Positions 38,113 to 48,008 of a stretch of DNA of 64,000 nucleotides are shown piece by piece (the first letter of the stretch is position 1; every line of letters starts with the position of its first letter). Below the pieces are notes generated by a model. The model was not told the DNA's origin. It searched no databases and worked only from the letters and a program-made list of their open reading frames with translations. The stretch is from assembly GCF_028816455.1 (NCBI RefSeq), contig NZ_CP118246.1, forward strand, positions 2,234,001 through 2,298,000, written 5' to 3'. The translations under genes were made by a program, and so were the position numbers. The stretch is from Devosia algicola. GTDB taxonomy: Bacteria > Pseudomonadota > Alphaproteobacteria > Rhizobiales > Devosiaceae.

Positions 38113-39167
38113 CGTTGGTCTCTTTCAGGTAGGGCGCGATCAAATCCCGATCAATCGAACTTAGTCGATCATGCGCGGTAAATGACTGGTGCCAATAGGG
38201 ATAGGGCAGATCGGGTTGACTTGCAGAGTCAAGCCGGGCGCGTTCCTCGGCACTCAAGACCAGTTCGGCGGCGCCAAGATTGTCCGAGAACTGTGCCTGA
38301 TTACGTCCCCCGATCACCACAGAAGTTACGCCGGGCCGACCCAGTGTCCAGGCCAGCGCCACCTGAGCACCCGACACATCACGCTCTCGGGCGATTTCGA
38401 CGATCACATCAACAATGTCGTAAAGCCGTTCGCGATCATAGATCGGAGGCTCTTTTGATCCACCGACATGCCGACCGGTATCAGGTCCGCCGTCACGTCG
38501 GTACTTGCCCGACAACAGGCCACCGGCCAGTGGCGACCAGACCAGAATGCCAAGCCCCTGATCCTGTGATATCGGTACCAGGCTCGAACTCGGCTTCGCG
38601 CGAGTAGAGCGTATAGTGGATCTGTTGGGAAATGAAGCGCTGATAATTATGCGCCTGAGCGGCGCCCAGCGCTTTCATGATGTGCCAACCCGAAAAATTG
38701 GAGCAGCCGATATAGCGCACCTTGCCATGCTTTATCAGTGTATCGAGCGCTTCCATGGTTTCTTCGATCGGCGTCATGCCGTCCCATTCATGCACCTGAT
38801 AAAGGTCAATCACATCGGTCTTGAGGCGTTTAAGACTGGCCTCGGCCTGCGCGATGATATGATGGCGCGATAGCCCCACCTCATTGGGCCCTTCACCCAT
38901 CCTGAAGCGCACCTTTGTGGCCAGAAGGGTTTTTTGGCGGCGAGAATCCTGGGACAGCGCCGCCCCGATCATCTCCTCGGAAACCCCGGCATTATACATA
39001 TTGGCCGTATCGAGCAGATTGATCCCATGATCAAGGCATAGATCGATCTGCCGTGTTGCCTCGTTCTGCGCCGTATTGCCCACCTTTTCCGACCCGCCAA
39101 AGGTCATGGTCCCCATGGTGAGCACCGAAACCTTGAGCCCCGAGCGTCCAAGATAGCGATATTCCAT
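38105..39167 (-). CDS. Aldo/keto reductase (one +1 frame break)
   Basis: NADPH-dependent reductase of the AKR superfamily. N-terminal [25 protein letters not shown], catalytic Asp/Tyr region [11 protein letters not shown], then the [20 protein letters not shown] strand and [11 protein letters not shown]. After the break [24 protein letters not shown] and [14 protein letters not shown] (NADP site). The break at 38579-38585 reads GAGCCTG on the coding strand where GAGCTG gives FELVPIS and restores the frame. Corrected length is about 353 residues, normal for the family. Confidence 0.85.
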
Positions 39168-39279
39168 TTGTCCATTCTCCCTTTACAAGCCAAGACATAG
39201 GGCTAGAGCGCAATAAGAGTCGGGTCAATCCGAACCCGCCCGGTCTGGCCAAATTCGCGCCGAACTGGTTTATGGGGGC

Positions 39280-39592
39280 ATGAACCAACTGCATGCCGCA
39301 GACGACACCAACCAGTTTGACTGCCAAGCCTGTGGCGCTTGTTGTTCCTATTCGCGCGACTGGCCACGATTTTCAACCGAACCTGAGGCCGATCTCGATT
39401 TGATCCCCGGGGCACTGGTTGCCGACGATCTCGGCGGCATGGCCTGCCAAGGCAACCGCTGTCAGGCGCTTAAGGGCAAAGTGGGCGAGGCCGCGAGGCT
39501 GCTCGATTTATAAGGTGCGTCCTGTTGTGTGCCGAACCTGCATGCCCGGCGACGCAGAATGCCTTACCGCCCGCGCCGCTTTTGGGTTATGA
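39280..39592 (+). CDS. YkgJ-family cysteine-cluster protein (one +1 frame break)
   Basis: Small protein with a zinc- or iron-binding cysteine cluster. It starts QFDCQACGACCSYSRDWPRFS and continues MACQGNRCQALKGKVGEAA. In the recorded frame it would stop at 39513, but shifting +1 at 39495-39501 (GAGGCTG for GAGCTG) continues CSIYKVRPVVCRTCMPGDAE to a stop at 39590-39592. That supplies the missing C-terminal cysteines (SCSIY, CRTC, ECL) of the family, so the break is of the AG-N-CT type. Corrected length is 103 residues. Function of the family is unknown. Confidence 0.78.
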
Positions 39593-39621
39593 GCACATTT
39601 CCATAATCACGGAGCCTGACC

Positions 39622-39864
39622 TTGAGCCGCGCAAATTCCGATGTCGCCCGCCTGCGACGCCTCAAACGCATCGCCGCCCGCAAGGGCGTCACCATCATGA
39701 CGATTCAAAAATCCACCCCGCGCACTCGCGCCCATGGCGGCTATATGATACGCGACATGCAAAGCTTAACCATCCTGCTCGGCAATGCCGACTATGAGTT
39801 CAGCGCCAGCCTCGATGAAGTCGATACCTATCTCACCGCCGAGGACGGCGACGACGAAGGCTGA
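39622..39864 (+). CDS. Hypothetical 80-residue basic/acidic protein
   Basis: Starts at TTG 39622 (SRANSDVARLRRLKRIAARKGVTIM), preceded by ACGGAG; internal ATGs at 39697 and 39706 are alternatives. The N-terminal third is basic, the middle reads RTRAHGGYMIRDMQSLTILLGNADYEFSASLDEVDTYL and the end is acidic (EDGDDEG). It lies 29 bases after the YkgJ gene and may be co-transcribed. I do not recognise the family, though similar short proteins occur in related bacteria. Confidence 0.55.
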   Translation: MSRANSDVARLRRLKRIAARKGVTIMTIQKSTPRTRAHGGYMIRDMQSLTILLGNADYEFSASLDEVDTYLTAEDGDDEG

Positions 39865-41001
39865 CTAGTCCAGTGTCTGCCGATAGCGCAGCATGGCAAT
39901 GGCTGAAACGACCAGCAGCGTCACAACCAGTGCACCCATTTCCGGCATGATATCGCCAGTCTCGGCGCCCTTGAGCATGACCTTGCGGGTAATCCGCAAA
40001 AAGTGGGTGGCGGGAACGCCCTGTCCCAAAAACTGCGCCCATCCCGGCATCCCGGCAAAGGGGAACATGAACCCCGACAACAAGATTGACGGCAGGATGG
40101 TAAAAAATGACAGCTGCATGGCCTGCATCTGGGAACGCGCCGCCGTCGATATCAGAAAACCCAGCGCCAGATTGACGACAATAAACAGATTGAAGCCCAC
40201 AAAGAATGCCAGTTTCGAGCCTTCAAATGGCACGTTGAATACCAGATAGGCCGCACTCAGAAACACGATGGTTTGCACGTAGCCCACGAACACATAAGGC
40301 AGGATTTTGCCGAGCATGACCTCTAGCGGTCGCACCGGCGTGGCGATCAGCATTTCCATGGTGCCGCGCTCGGTCTCCTTGACGATGGCAACCGCTGTGA
40401 TCATCACCATTGTCATCGACAAGATGATCGCCAATAGCCCCGGCACAATATTGGTCGAAGTTTTGCCCTCGGGATTATATTGACGATGCACGATGACCGA
40501 AAAAGGTGGTGGCGGCGACACAATACCGGCCAGCGGGCCGTTGAAGGTTTCACTGATTGCCACTTGCACAATGCCGCCAAGCGCGCCCGCCGCGCCACCG
40601 ACGGCCGAGGGGTCGGACGCATCGGCATCCAAGAGCACTTCAGGGCGATGTCCACGCATCACGTCACGCTCGAAATTGGGCGGAATGACCACGACAAAAT
40701 TGGCCCCACCCTGCCGCAACGCTTCATTGCCTTCGGCTTCGCCCCCCACCGTGCCCAAAAAATCAAAATAGTCCGAATTTTGCATCCCCGCGATGACGGC
40801 ACGGGTGATCGGCCCGTTGTCACCCAGTTCGATCAGTGTCGGCAGGTGCCGAGGGTCGGCATTGATGGCAAAGCCGAACAGCATCAATTGCACGATCGGC
40901 AGACCAATCATCATGGCGAACGTGACACGGTCGCGCCGCATCTGGATGAATTCCTTGATCAGGACAGCGGCGAACCGGCCGATGGAAAACATCGAACTCA
41001 T
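39865..41001 (-). CDS. ABC-2 type export permease, YbhR/YhhJ-like
   Basis: A 378-residue exporter permease: one N-terminal helix (RDRVTFAMMIGLPIVQLMLFGFAI), a large periplasmic loop, then five or six C-terminal helices including VPGLLAIILSMTMVMITAVAIVKETERGTMEMLIATPVRPLEVMLGKILPY, the ABC-2 hallmark. Overlaps the ATPase gene by four bases. With the HlyD protein it should form a tripartite drug or lipid export pump. No second permease (YbhS) is present in the operon. Confidence 0.88.
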   Translation of the reverse strand: MSSMFSIGRFAAVLIKEFIQMRRDRVTFAMMIGLPIVQLMLFGFAINADPRHLPTLIELGDNGPITRAVIAGMQNSDYFDFLGTVGGEAEGNEALRQGGANFVVVIPPNFERDVMRGHRPEVLLDADASDPSAVGGAAGALGGIVQVAISETFNGPLAGIVSPPPPFSVIVHRQYNPEGKTSTNIVPGLLAIILSMTMVMITAVAIVKETERGTMEMLIATPVRPLEVMLGKILPYVFVGYVQTIVFLSAAYLVFNVPFEGSKLAFFVGFNLFIVVNLALGFLISTAARSQMQAMQLSFFTILPSILLSGFMFPFAGMPGWAQFLGQGVPATHFLRITRKVMLKGAETGDIMPEMGALVVTLLVVSAIAMLRYRQTLD

Positions 41002-41945
41002 GATGAGCCAACCTTGTCCTCGGTGGCCGCGAAATTGTCGCGCGAACCAGCCATCAGATAGATAAAGGCTTCCTCAAGCCCAGCCACCTGCTCGCTCCAG
41101 CGATGCGTGCCTTCGGCCTTGAGCGTCTCAATAGTGTTTTCAAAGGCCTGCTTGTCGGTGCCAGAAACATGTAACGACGCCCCGAACCGGGCCACTTGAA
41201 CAATGCCGGGCATGGTTTTGACTCGCACTTCGAGCGCTGCCAGATCCGGTCCTTCCACCCGCCAGGTTTCAAGACCCACCTGCTTGGGTATATCGGCGGA
41301 GGGACCGTCGATCAGCTTCTTGCCATAGGCAATATAGGCAATCCGGTCACACTGGACCGCCTCATCCATATAGTGGGTGGAGACGAGGACGGTGACGCCC
41401 TGGCCGGAAAGGCGCCGGATCTCGTCCCAGAAGTCACGCCGTGCCTTGGGATCGACCCCCGCCGTTGGCTCGTCCAGCAGTAGCAGTTTCGGATCGTGCA
41501 ACAAACAGGCCGCCAGCGCCAGGCGCTGCTTCCAGCCGCCCGAAAGCGTACCCGCCAACTGGCCGGCACGATTGGCCAACCCCAGATCATCCAGCGCCGC
41601 CGCGACGCGCGCACCCCGATCCCTGACCCGGTACATGCGGCCGATAAAGTCCAGATTTTCGCGGATCGACAAATCCTCATAGAGCGAGAATTTCTGCGTC
41701 ATGTAGCCGACCTGCTCCTTGATGCGGTCGGCCTGGGCGCGAATATCGTAGCCAAGGCAGGTGCCCTGCCCGGCGTCCGGCGTCAAAAGCCCACAGAGCA
41801 TACGAATGGTCGTGGTCTTGCCCGACCCGTTGGGGCCAAGAAATCCATAAATCGCGCCACGCGGCACCGTGATATCGAAATCATCGACCACCCGTTTGGT
41901 GCCATAGATCTTGGTCAAACCGGTTACTGCAATAACCTCGGTCAT
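40998..41945 (-). CDS. ABC export ATPase, YbhF/CcmA-like
   Basis: A 315-residue ATPase. Walker A GFLGPNGSGKTTTIRML, Q-loop VGYMTQKFSLYEDLSIRENLDF, signature LSGGWKQRLALAACLLHDP, Walker B LLLLDEPTAGVDPKARRDFWD and switch VSTHYMDEA. Single ATPase domain, unlike the duplicated Escherichia YbhF. Overlaps both neighbours by four bases in the HlyD-ATPase-permease order, so all are translationally coupled. Confidence 0.92.
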   Translation of the reverse strand: MTEVIAVTGLTKIYGTKRVVDDFDITVPRGAIYGFLGPNGSGKTTTIRMLCGLLTPDAGQGTCLGYDIRAQADRIKEQVGYMTQKFSLYEDLSIRENLDFIGRMYRVRDRGARVAAALDDLGLANRAGQLAGTLSGGWKQRLALAACLLHDPKLLLLDEPTAGVDPKARRDFWDEIRRLSGQGVTVLVSTHYMDEAVQCDRIAYIAYGKKLIDGPSADIPKQVGLETWRVEGPDLAALEVRVKTMPGIVQVARFGASLHVSGTDKQAFENTIETLKAEGTHRWSEQVAGLEEAFIYLMAGSRDNFAATEDKVGSS

Positions 41946-42892
41946 TGTACTGGCTCAACGCTCACCGGCTGGCCCGGGTGCAGACCCTTTGGCATCTCGA
42001 TAACCGCTTCAACCAGATAGACCAGCCGCGAACGCTCATCGCGCGAATAGATCACCGGGGGCGTAAACTGGGGATCGGCGGCAAACCGGGTGATATGGGC
42101 AACGATACCAGGTGCGCAGGCGTCGCAGGACACATTGACGCTTTCGCCCAGCGCGAAGCTGGCACGCACAGCCTCTCCGACATAGAATTTGACCTTGAGC
42201 GCACCAGTTGGCAACAGCGACACCACCGCTTGACCGGCGCCAGCCATTTCTCCGCGACTGAAAAACACGCGATCCACCACCCCGTCGCCCGGCGCGACAA
42301 TGGTGCGGTCAGCCAGGTCTGAGGTGGCCTTGGCCACATCGGCCTTGGCGGCCAACAGATTTGCCTCGGCTGCCAGCTGCTGTTCGTTGCGGGCCGGCAA
42401 TTCGGCCACCGTCAATTGGGCCGCTAATTGATCCACCTGCGCTTGTGCGCTGGAAAGGCTCGCCCGGTCCTGATCCAGCTTGGCTTTTGGCGTCAACCCC
42501 AATGCGTCGAGCTTTTCACTACGATCCAAGGTGGTTTGCGCCAGAGCCAGATCGGTTTGTGCCCGAGCAAGTGACGCCCGGATCACGTCAACCTCAGCGC
42601 TGCGGCTACCCGTGGCCAGATTTTTGGCCGTGGCGTCGGCGGCCGCAACCCGCGCCTGGGCACCCGCCAGCAACGCATCCTGCTGGGCGTGCTCAAGCGT
42701 AAACAATACATCCCCCCGACTGACCACATCCCCTTCAGTCACGGCAAAACTCTTGATTGTGCCGGGACTCGCGGGCGCCGCGTAGACATAATCAGCTTCG
42801 ATATAGCCGCTGTAAGCGGGCGCGGGGTCAGTGCCGAAGCCGGGAATTATCATGCCGATCAGGCCGGTAATAAAACCAAAAACGGCGTTCAT
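41942..42892 (-). CDS. HlyD-family periplasmic adaptor, YbhG-like
   Basis: A 316-residue membrane-fusion protein with one N-terminal anchor helix (FGFITGLIGMIIPGFG), a biotinyl-lipoyl half (SPGTIKSFAVTEGDVVSRGDVLFTLE), a long coiled coil (about residues 70-190) and second lipoyl half (IVAPGDGVVDRVFFSRGEMAGAGQAVVSLL). It would link the inner-membrane ABC-2 pump to an outer-membrane channel encoded elsewhere. Overlaps the TetR gene by four bases. Confidence 0.9.
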   Translation of the reverse strand: MNAVFGFITGLIGMIIPGFGTDPAPAYSGYIEADYVYAAPASPGTIKSFAVTEGDVVSRGDVLFTLEHAQQDALLAGAQARVAAADATAKNLATGSRSAEVDVIRASLARAQTDLALAQTTLDRSEKLDALGLTPKAKLDQDRASLSSAQAQVDQLAAQLTVAELPARNEQQLAAEANLLAAKADVAKATSDLADRTIVAPGDGVVDRVFFSRGEMAGAGQAVVSLLPTGALKVKFYVGEAVRASFALGESVNVSCDACAPGIVAHITRFAADPQFTPPVIYSRDERSRLVYLVEAVIEMPKGLHPGQPVSVEPVQ

Positions 42893-43545
42893 CGCGCACC
42901 TGCCTTGCCCGACACGCTCAACCCATCAAACAGAATGCTCAAATGGTTTTCGATCAACCGATCAAACGCCAACCCTTCGGGCGGCGTGATGTCAAAAACA
43001 TCAGCCAGCATCAAATGCACCAGAATGGGCCCGATAAGGCTGCGCAGCGTCAGATCGGCATCGACCGGGCGAAAATAGCCGTCGTCAATACCCCGCTGAA
43101 TCAGCATCGCAATGGCGGGCAGCACCCGGTCGAGCACCTCGCGCCGGTACATTTGCGCCAGTTCGGGCACCTGGGCGGCTTCGCGCACCACCATTTTGGG
43201 TATCGCCAGCATTTTGGCGTCGACCAGACCATGGGCCAATTGGCGCAGGGTGGCAGAAATGCCGAGGCGCGGATCGCCGGCGAACGCCCGGGCGTGAGCC
43301 ATGGCCCGCTCTGCGACCGGCGTCACCGCGCGGCGCACCAAAGCCTCGATGATCGCCTGCTTGGAGGGGAAATATAGATAGACCGCACCCTTTGACAGCC
43401 CGGCCAACCGCGCGATCTGCTCGACTTTGGTGTTGGCGAACCCCTGAGCGGTGAACAGTTCCATGGCCGCATCCAGAACTTCATCGGGCCGGTCGTCGGC
43501 GCGACGTCGAAATTTGGGCTGGCCTGTTTCCTTGTTTACAGACAT
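42889..43545 (-). CDS. TetR/AcrR-family repressor
   Basis: A 218-residue regulator: HTH at residues 20-65 (VLDAAMELFTAQGFANTKVEQIARLAGLSKGAVYLYFPSKQAIIEALV) and a ligand-binding C-terminal domain. It is the first gene of the export operon and a perfect 22-bp palindrome lies 37 bases upstream, so autoregulation of the pump is likely. Inducer unknown. Start ATG 43545 follows GAGGTGTC. Confidence 0.9.
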   Translation of the reverse strand: MSVNKETGQPKFRRRADDRPDEVLDAAMELFTAQGFANTKVEQIARLAGLSKGAVYLYFPSKQAIIEALVRRAVTPVAERAMAHARAFAGDPRLGISATLRQLAHGLVDAKMLAIPKMVVREAAQVPELAQMYRREVLDRVLPAIAMLIQRGIDDGYFRPVDADLTLRSLIGPILVHLMLADVFDITPPEGLAFDRLIENHLSILFDGLSVSGKAGAR

Positions 43546-43581
43546 GACACCTCACAATATGACTCGCTGGTCATATAATTT

Positions 43582-43603
43582 AATAACTGACCGGTCAGTT
43601 ATT
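43582..43603 (-). promoter_or_regulatory. TetR operator, perfect 22-bp palindrome
   Basis: AATAACTGACC followed immediately by its exact mirror GGTCAGTTATT. The TGACCGGTCA core is common among TetR/AcrR operators. It lies between the TetR gene and the divergent cueR and could affect both promoters. Confidence 0.75.
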
Positions 43604-43737
43604 TGCAAGCAAATATTGCGCCGTCAATCGTGCCTGAAGGGTCGAAACGAAAAACGGGCCTTGTCCGGGCCCCTCTCCTGAACCACATTGCAGCCACTGG
43701 CCCGATAGCGCGGTGAGCTAGAGACCGAGGAGCAAGC

Positions 43738-44223
43738 ATGATGAACATTGGGACGGCGGCAAAGGCCTCGGGCGTGTCGGCCAAGATGATCCGCTATTAT
43801 GAATCGATCGGCCTGATCTCCTCGGCGATGCGCACCGAAGCGGGTTACCGCGTCTATGACGACAAGGCAGTTCACGGCCTTCGCTTCATAGGCCGGGCGC
43901 GCGACCTCGGATTCTCGGTTGATCAGATGCGCGATCTGCTCGCTCTCTGGCAAGATCGCTCCCGTGCCAGCGCCGACGTCAAAGCCATCGCCCTTGAACA
44001 GGTCCGCCTGCTTGAACAAAAGGTCGCAGCCCTGCAGGACATGAGCGCGACACTCAAGCATCTGGCGCATAACTGCCATGGCAATGAGCGCCCGGAATGC
44101 CCCATTCTGGATGATTTCGCCGCCCCGCACCCCAAGCAAACAACTCCAGCGCGACCCAAACGCTTTGGATCAGTTGCAACCGATACTAGGCACGCCGGCG
44201 CCGTGCGCCACCCGACGCCTTAA
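43738..44223 (+). CDS. cueR: MerR-family regulator, CueR-like (Cu(I)/Ag(I))
   Basis: A 161-residue activator: HTH MNIGTAAKASGVSAKMIRYYESIGLI, then GYRVYDDKAVHGLRFIGRARDLGFSVDQMRDLL, a dimerisation helix and the metal-binding tail NCHGNERPECPILDDF, in which the two cysteines (about residues 113 and 120) match the CueR metal loop. The tail extends some 35 residues beyond Escherichia CueR. GAGGAG precedes the ATG. No copper ATPase or chaperone is adjacent, so its targets lie elsewhere; the bufferin operon is a conceivable one. Confidence 0.85.
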   Translation: MMNIGTAAKASGVSAKMIRYYESIGLISSAMRTEAGYRVYDDKAVHGLRFIGRARDLGFSVDQMRDLLALWQDRSRASADVKAIALEQVRLLEQKVAALQDMSATLKHLAHNCHGNERPECPILDDFAAPHPKQTTPARPKRFGSVATDTRHAGAVRHPTP

Positions 44224-45141
44224 TCGACCCATGCCATGCTGGGATCAACCGAGGCACAGAACAATGCGGCGCTCATTTGCGATTGTTCGACCACGCGCCG
44301 GATCAGGTCGACGTCGGTTGTCGCCTGATAGGTGCCGACTATTGGCATCGGCGGAAAACGCTTTGTCACCCGAATGGGATGAAGCAGGCCCATGTTCAAC
44401 TCGCGCATGATCGTGACGCTGGGAATGGCGGCGACCCCGAACCCGTCGATCAGCAGATTGATGATCGAGTAGAGTGAATTTGAACTGGTCAGCTTGCCTG
44501 CCAAGACCTGCTCGTCCTGAAAATACGGCGCGATCATGCGATAGGGCGGGGTATCCTTTGGAAAGGTAATGATGGGCATGCTCGCCAGATCGTCGACGCT
44601 ATAGGTGCGATCGGGATTGATGATGCGGGGCGAGCCCGCCCATGTCATTTGCAAGATGCATGAGGTAAAGCTGCGGAACGTATTGCCGATCGCCGGGTCC
44701 AGCGCGAAAATCACATCGAACTCGCCCTTGTTCATGCCCTCGACCAGGCTTTTGGTCCCTTCAACGGTCAACTCGATCTTGAGCGTGGGAAAGCTCTCAT
44801 GCAGCCGTTCGACAAAAGGCGTCATCCAAGTGGAGGAAATCGAGTCGATGGCCCCGATGCGCACGACGCGGTGGGTGTGCGTCTGCTCGTCGCTCAGGCC
44901 GTGCTTGAGATTCTTGTAGGACGAAAGGATCGCCACAAACGTATCGAAAACCGTTTCGCCTGCCGCCGTCAGCGAAAAGCTACGGCCGCTGCGATGGATG
45001 AGCCTGGCACCCGAACTCCTGCTCCATGGCAGCAAGGCGAATCGAAATGGCCGGCTGCGTTGTATGCAACTCCTTGGCGGCACGACCGAAATGGCGGTGC
45101 CGCGCCAGGGTAACAAAAGTGGTCATGTCCAGAATGCGCAT
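44220..45141 (-). CDS. LysR-family regulator (one +1 frame break)
   Basis: N-terminal winged HTH MRILDMTTFVTLARHRHFGRAAKELHTTQPAISIRLAAMEQEFG; after the break LIHRSGRSFSLTAAGETVFD and a substrate-binding domain (VVRIGAIDSISSTWMTPFVERLHESFPTLKIELTVEG). The break at 45000-45006 reads CAGGCTC on the coding strand where CAGCTC gives GCQLIHRSGR and restores the frame. Corrected length is 306 residues. Start at ATG 45141 after AGAGGTGGG. It follows the second polyamine-like ABC operon on the same strand, with 68 bases between, and may regulate it. Confidence 0.85.
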
Positions 45142-45209
45142 GGACCCACCTCTAGCAGACTTGGCGCCCACCAGAAGCGATTTTCGGTGCCGGGTGGTGA
45201 CCATGCGCT

Positions 45210-46253
45210 CTAGCGCGGCAAGACGCGAACGCGCTGCGGATCAATACTCAATGTCACCGATTGCCCGTTGGAAAATTCCACATCATTGGCCGTCAGCGCC
45301 CGCAAAGGTTCGCCTGCAAGACTAAGCACATAGCGGTTGCGCGCCCCCAAAAACACTCTCGTTCGCACCTTCGCCTTGGGGCCATCACCCGTGGCGCTCA
45401 GGCTTAGATCTTCCTGGCGCAAGGCAATGCTAACAGGACCACGCACCCTTTCGTCGGGCCCCAATTGTAGCGTCTGACCGTCCGAAAATTTCGCCATAGG
45501 CCCGGCGTCGCCCGCAACGATATCGGCGGGCAGGAGATTGGCCGAACCGATGAAATTGGAGGCAAAGCCGGTCGCCGGTTGCGAATAGATTTCAGCCGGA
45601 GTGCCTTCCTGCTCGATCTTGCCCGCGTTCAATAGAACAACCCGGTCAGACAGACTCAATGCCTCCTCCTGATCGTGGGTCACGAAAATCGTGGTCAGCC
45701 CAAGGCGCTGATGAATCTCGATCAGCTCCACCTGCATGTCTTCGCGCAACCGCGCATCCAGATTGGACAGTGGTTCATCCAGCAATAAGACCTTGGGCCG
45801 CGAAACAATGGCACGGGCCAGCGCGACACGTTGTTGCTGCCCACCCGAAAGTTGGCGCGGTCGCCGGTCAGCAAAATGCTCCAACTGCACCGTTTCAAGC
45901 GCCGCCTTGACCTTTTCGGCTTGCTCCTCACGCCCCCCGATACCGCGCATGCGCAAGGGAAAGCGCACATTCTCGGCAACATCGAGATGCGGCAACAGCG
46001 CATAAGACTGGAACATCATCGCAATGTCGCGCTTTTCGGGCGGCAACCGGGTCACCTCGACACCTTCGATTTCAACGCTCCCCGCGGTAACGCTTTCCAG
46101 CCCGGCGACAATCCGAAGCAAAGTGGTCTTGCCACAGCCTGAAGCCCCCAATAGCGAAACGAATTCGCCGGACGCCACCTCCAGCGAAATGCCATGCAGA
46201 ACGTCGGTCTTGCCAAAGGATTTCTTGATCGCGCTCAAACGGACATTGGCCAT
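45210..46253 (-). CDS. ABC transporter ATPase, PotA-like (second operon)
   Basis: A 347-residue ATPase: Walker [18 protein letters not shown]-loop [12 protein letters not shown], signature [15 protein letters not shown], Walker [15 protein letters not shown], switch [14 protein letters not shown]-terminal TOBE domain ([10 protein letters not shown]). It is the last transporter gene of the operon, three bases after the permease stop. Similar to polyamine or 2-aminoethylphosphonate importers; substrate undetermined. Confidence 0.9.
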   Translation of the reverse strand: MANVRLSAIKKSFGKTDVLHGISLEVASGEFVSLLGASGCGKTTLLRIVAGLESVTAGSVEIEGVEVTRLPPEKRDIAMMFQSYALLPHLDVAENVRFPLRMRGIGGREEQAEKVKAALETVQLEHFADRRPRQLSGGQQQRVALARAIVSRPKVLLLDEPLSNLDARLREDMQVELIEIHQRLGLTTIFVTHDQEEALSLSDRVVLLNAGKIEQEGTPAEIYSQPATGFASNFIGSANLLPADIVAGDAGPMAKFSDGQTLQLGPDERVRGPVSIALRQEDLSLSATGDGPKAKVRTRVFLGARNRYVLSLAGEPLRALTANDVEFSNGQSVTLSIDPQRVRVLPR

Positions 46254-46256
46254 GGG

Positions 46257-47060
46257 TCAGGCACTCGCAAATCGGGTTAGACCAAGCATCCGGTCAATGA
46301 CGAATATCAGCATGATGGTCAGCGCTATCATGATGGAAGACACCGCCGCCACCGACGGATCGGGGGAAAATTCGAGTTGACCATAAATCTGCACCGGCAG
46401 GGTGGTCAGCGTCGGACCGCGCAGGAACAGCGACAGCACCGCCTCGTCAAAGGAAATATTGAAGGCAAAGAACGCGCCCGCCGCTAGTCCGGGAATGCAT
46501 TGGGGCACAACAACAAACCACAACCGCTGCACACGGCTGGCCCCCATGGTACGCGCCGCCTCCTCCAGAAACGGATCAGATTCCGCTAGGACCGCCAATG
46601 TCGTGCGCACCACATAAGGCAGCGCAATGATGGTGTGGCTCAAGGCAAGCGTGAACGGCGAAACCGGGCCAAACACGGCGCTCCAGAACATCAGCATCCC
46701 GATGGCGTAAATGATCGTCGGCAGCACCAGCGGCGACAGGAATGCCGTCGCCAGCAGGTCAGAAAACATCAATTGGCGGCGATGAATGGCAATGGCCGCA
46801 GCACCGCCGATCAGGGTGGCAAACACGGTGACCATCACCGCAACCTGCAGACTGATCCAACCGGCCCCAAGATAGGCGTTTGAGGACAGGACTTGCTGAT
46901 ACCAACGCAGGCTCAGACCATTGGGGGGAAAAGCAATGAACTGGCTTTGCGATACAGAGACCCCGATGACAACGAACAACGGCGTCAACAATATCAACGC
47001 GGTCACCAGGACAAATATCACGGCAGCCGCACGCAACCATGTCGGGACTGACTTAACCAT
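46257..47060 (-). CDS. ABC permease, PotC-like (second operon)
   Basis: A 267-residue inner-membrane permease with six predicted helices; EAA loop LEEAARTMGASRVQRLWFVVVPQCIPG near residue 165 and AFNISFDEAVLSLFLRGPTLTTLPVQIYG, a PotC-type stretch. It overlaps the first permease by eight bases. Intact. Confidence 0.88.
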   Translation of the reverse strand: MVKSVPTWLRAAAVIFVLVTALILLTPLFVVIGVSVSQSQFIAFPPNGLSLRWYQQVLSSNAYLGAGWISLQVAVMVTVFATLIGGAAAIAIHRRQLMFSDLLATAFLSPLVLPTIIYAIGMLMFWSAVFGPVSPFTLALSHTIIALPYVVRTTLAVLAESDPFLEEAARTMGASRVQRLWFVVVPQCIPGLAAGAFFAFNISFDEAVLSLFLRGPTLTTLPVQIYGQLEFSPDPSVAAVSSIMIALTIMLIFVIDRMLGLTRFASA

Positions 47061-47875
47061 TGTTGGAGCCCGTCATCTTGATATAGGGCACCAGTACCAG
47101 CAGGATGCCAACGAATAATATGACCGCCTGTGCTGCAGCAAACGGCCAGTCCGGCGTTTGGGTAACCGATTTGTAGATCGATGCCGCCAACACTTGTATT
47201 CGCGTGCCGCCGAGCAGATTGGGCGTCACAAACGAGGCTGGTCGAAAGCGTGAAACACAACAATGATCCCGCAACGATGCCCGGCAGCGACAGGGGCAAT
47301 ACCACCGTACGGAACGATTGCAGGAACGAGCATCCCATGGTGCGCGCCGCCTCTTCCAACCGACCGTCAATGCGCGTGATCACGCCCAGGATCGACAAGG
47401 TCATGAACGGCAGCAACACCTGCACCATGCCAATGACAATGGCCGCTTCGGTTTGCATGAGCGCAAAGGAACGACCGACCAGGCCCATATCGCGCAACAG
47501 TTCGGGGATCAGCCCACTTCGACTGAGCAACACCATCCAGCCAAAGGTGCGCACAACCACGCTGGTCATCAGCGGCAGAATGACCATCACCACCAGCCAC
47601 AGCCGCAACCGCGGCCCCACGCGGGCCATGATATAGGCCAGCGGAAAGCCGATGAGGGCACAGATAACGGTTATCAGCAAGGAGAGCCGCACGGTGCGCC
47701 ACAAAATGCCGAGATAGAATGGATCGGACAGGAAACGGGCGAAATGGGACAATGTTGGCCCATCCGGTCCCGATATGCTCAAAACCAGCATTTGGCCGAT
47801 GGGCAGGAAGAACGCCAACACCAATAGGAGCAGGCCCGGAAGCGCCAGCAGCAGACTTTCTGTGCGGTCATTCAT
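47053..47875 (-). CDS. ABC permease, PotB-like (one +1 frame break)
   Basis: Permease of about 273 residues after correction. It reads LLLALPGLLLLVLAFFLPIGQMLVLSI, EAA loop LEEAARTMGCSFLQSFRTVVLPLSLPGI, CFTLSTS, then after the break SFVTPNLLGGTRIQVLAASIYKS and a last helix ending TGSNNG. The break at 47234-47240 reads CAGCCTC on the coding strand where CAGCTC restores the frame, an AG-N-CT case. It is the first permease of the operon, after the binding protein. Confidence 0.84.
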
Positions 47876-48008
47876 GGGCGTGCATTCCTTGGAAATGGCG
47901 GTCCATCAGCCAGATTTAGCCCAGGCAGCGCCAAGGTCGCAAGACGCGTGGTCTTGAGGGCAAGGTGATAATCCGGGCAAACTGTCGTCGCCCGGACCAG
48001 TACATTTG

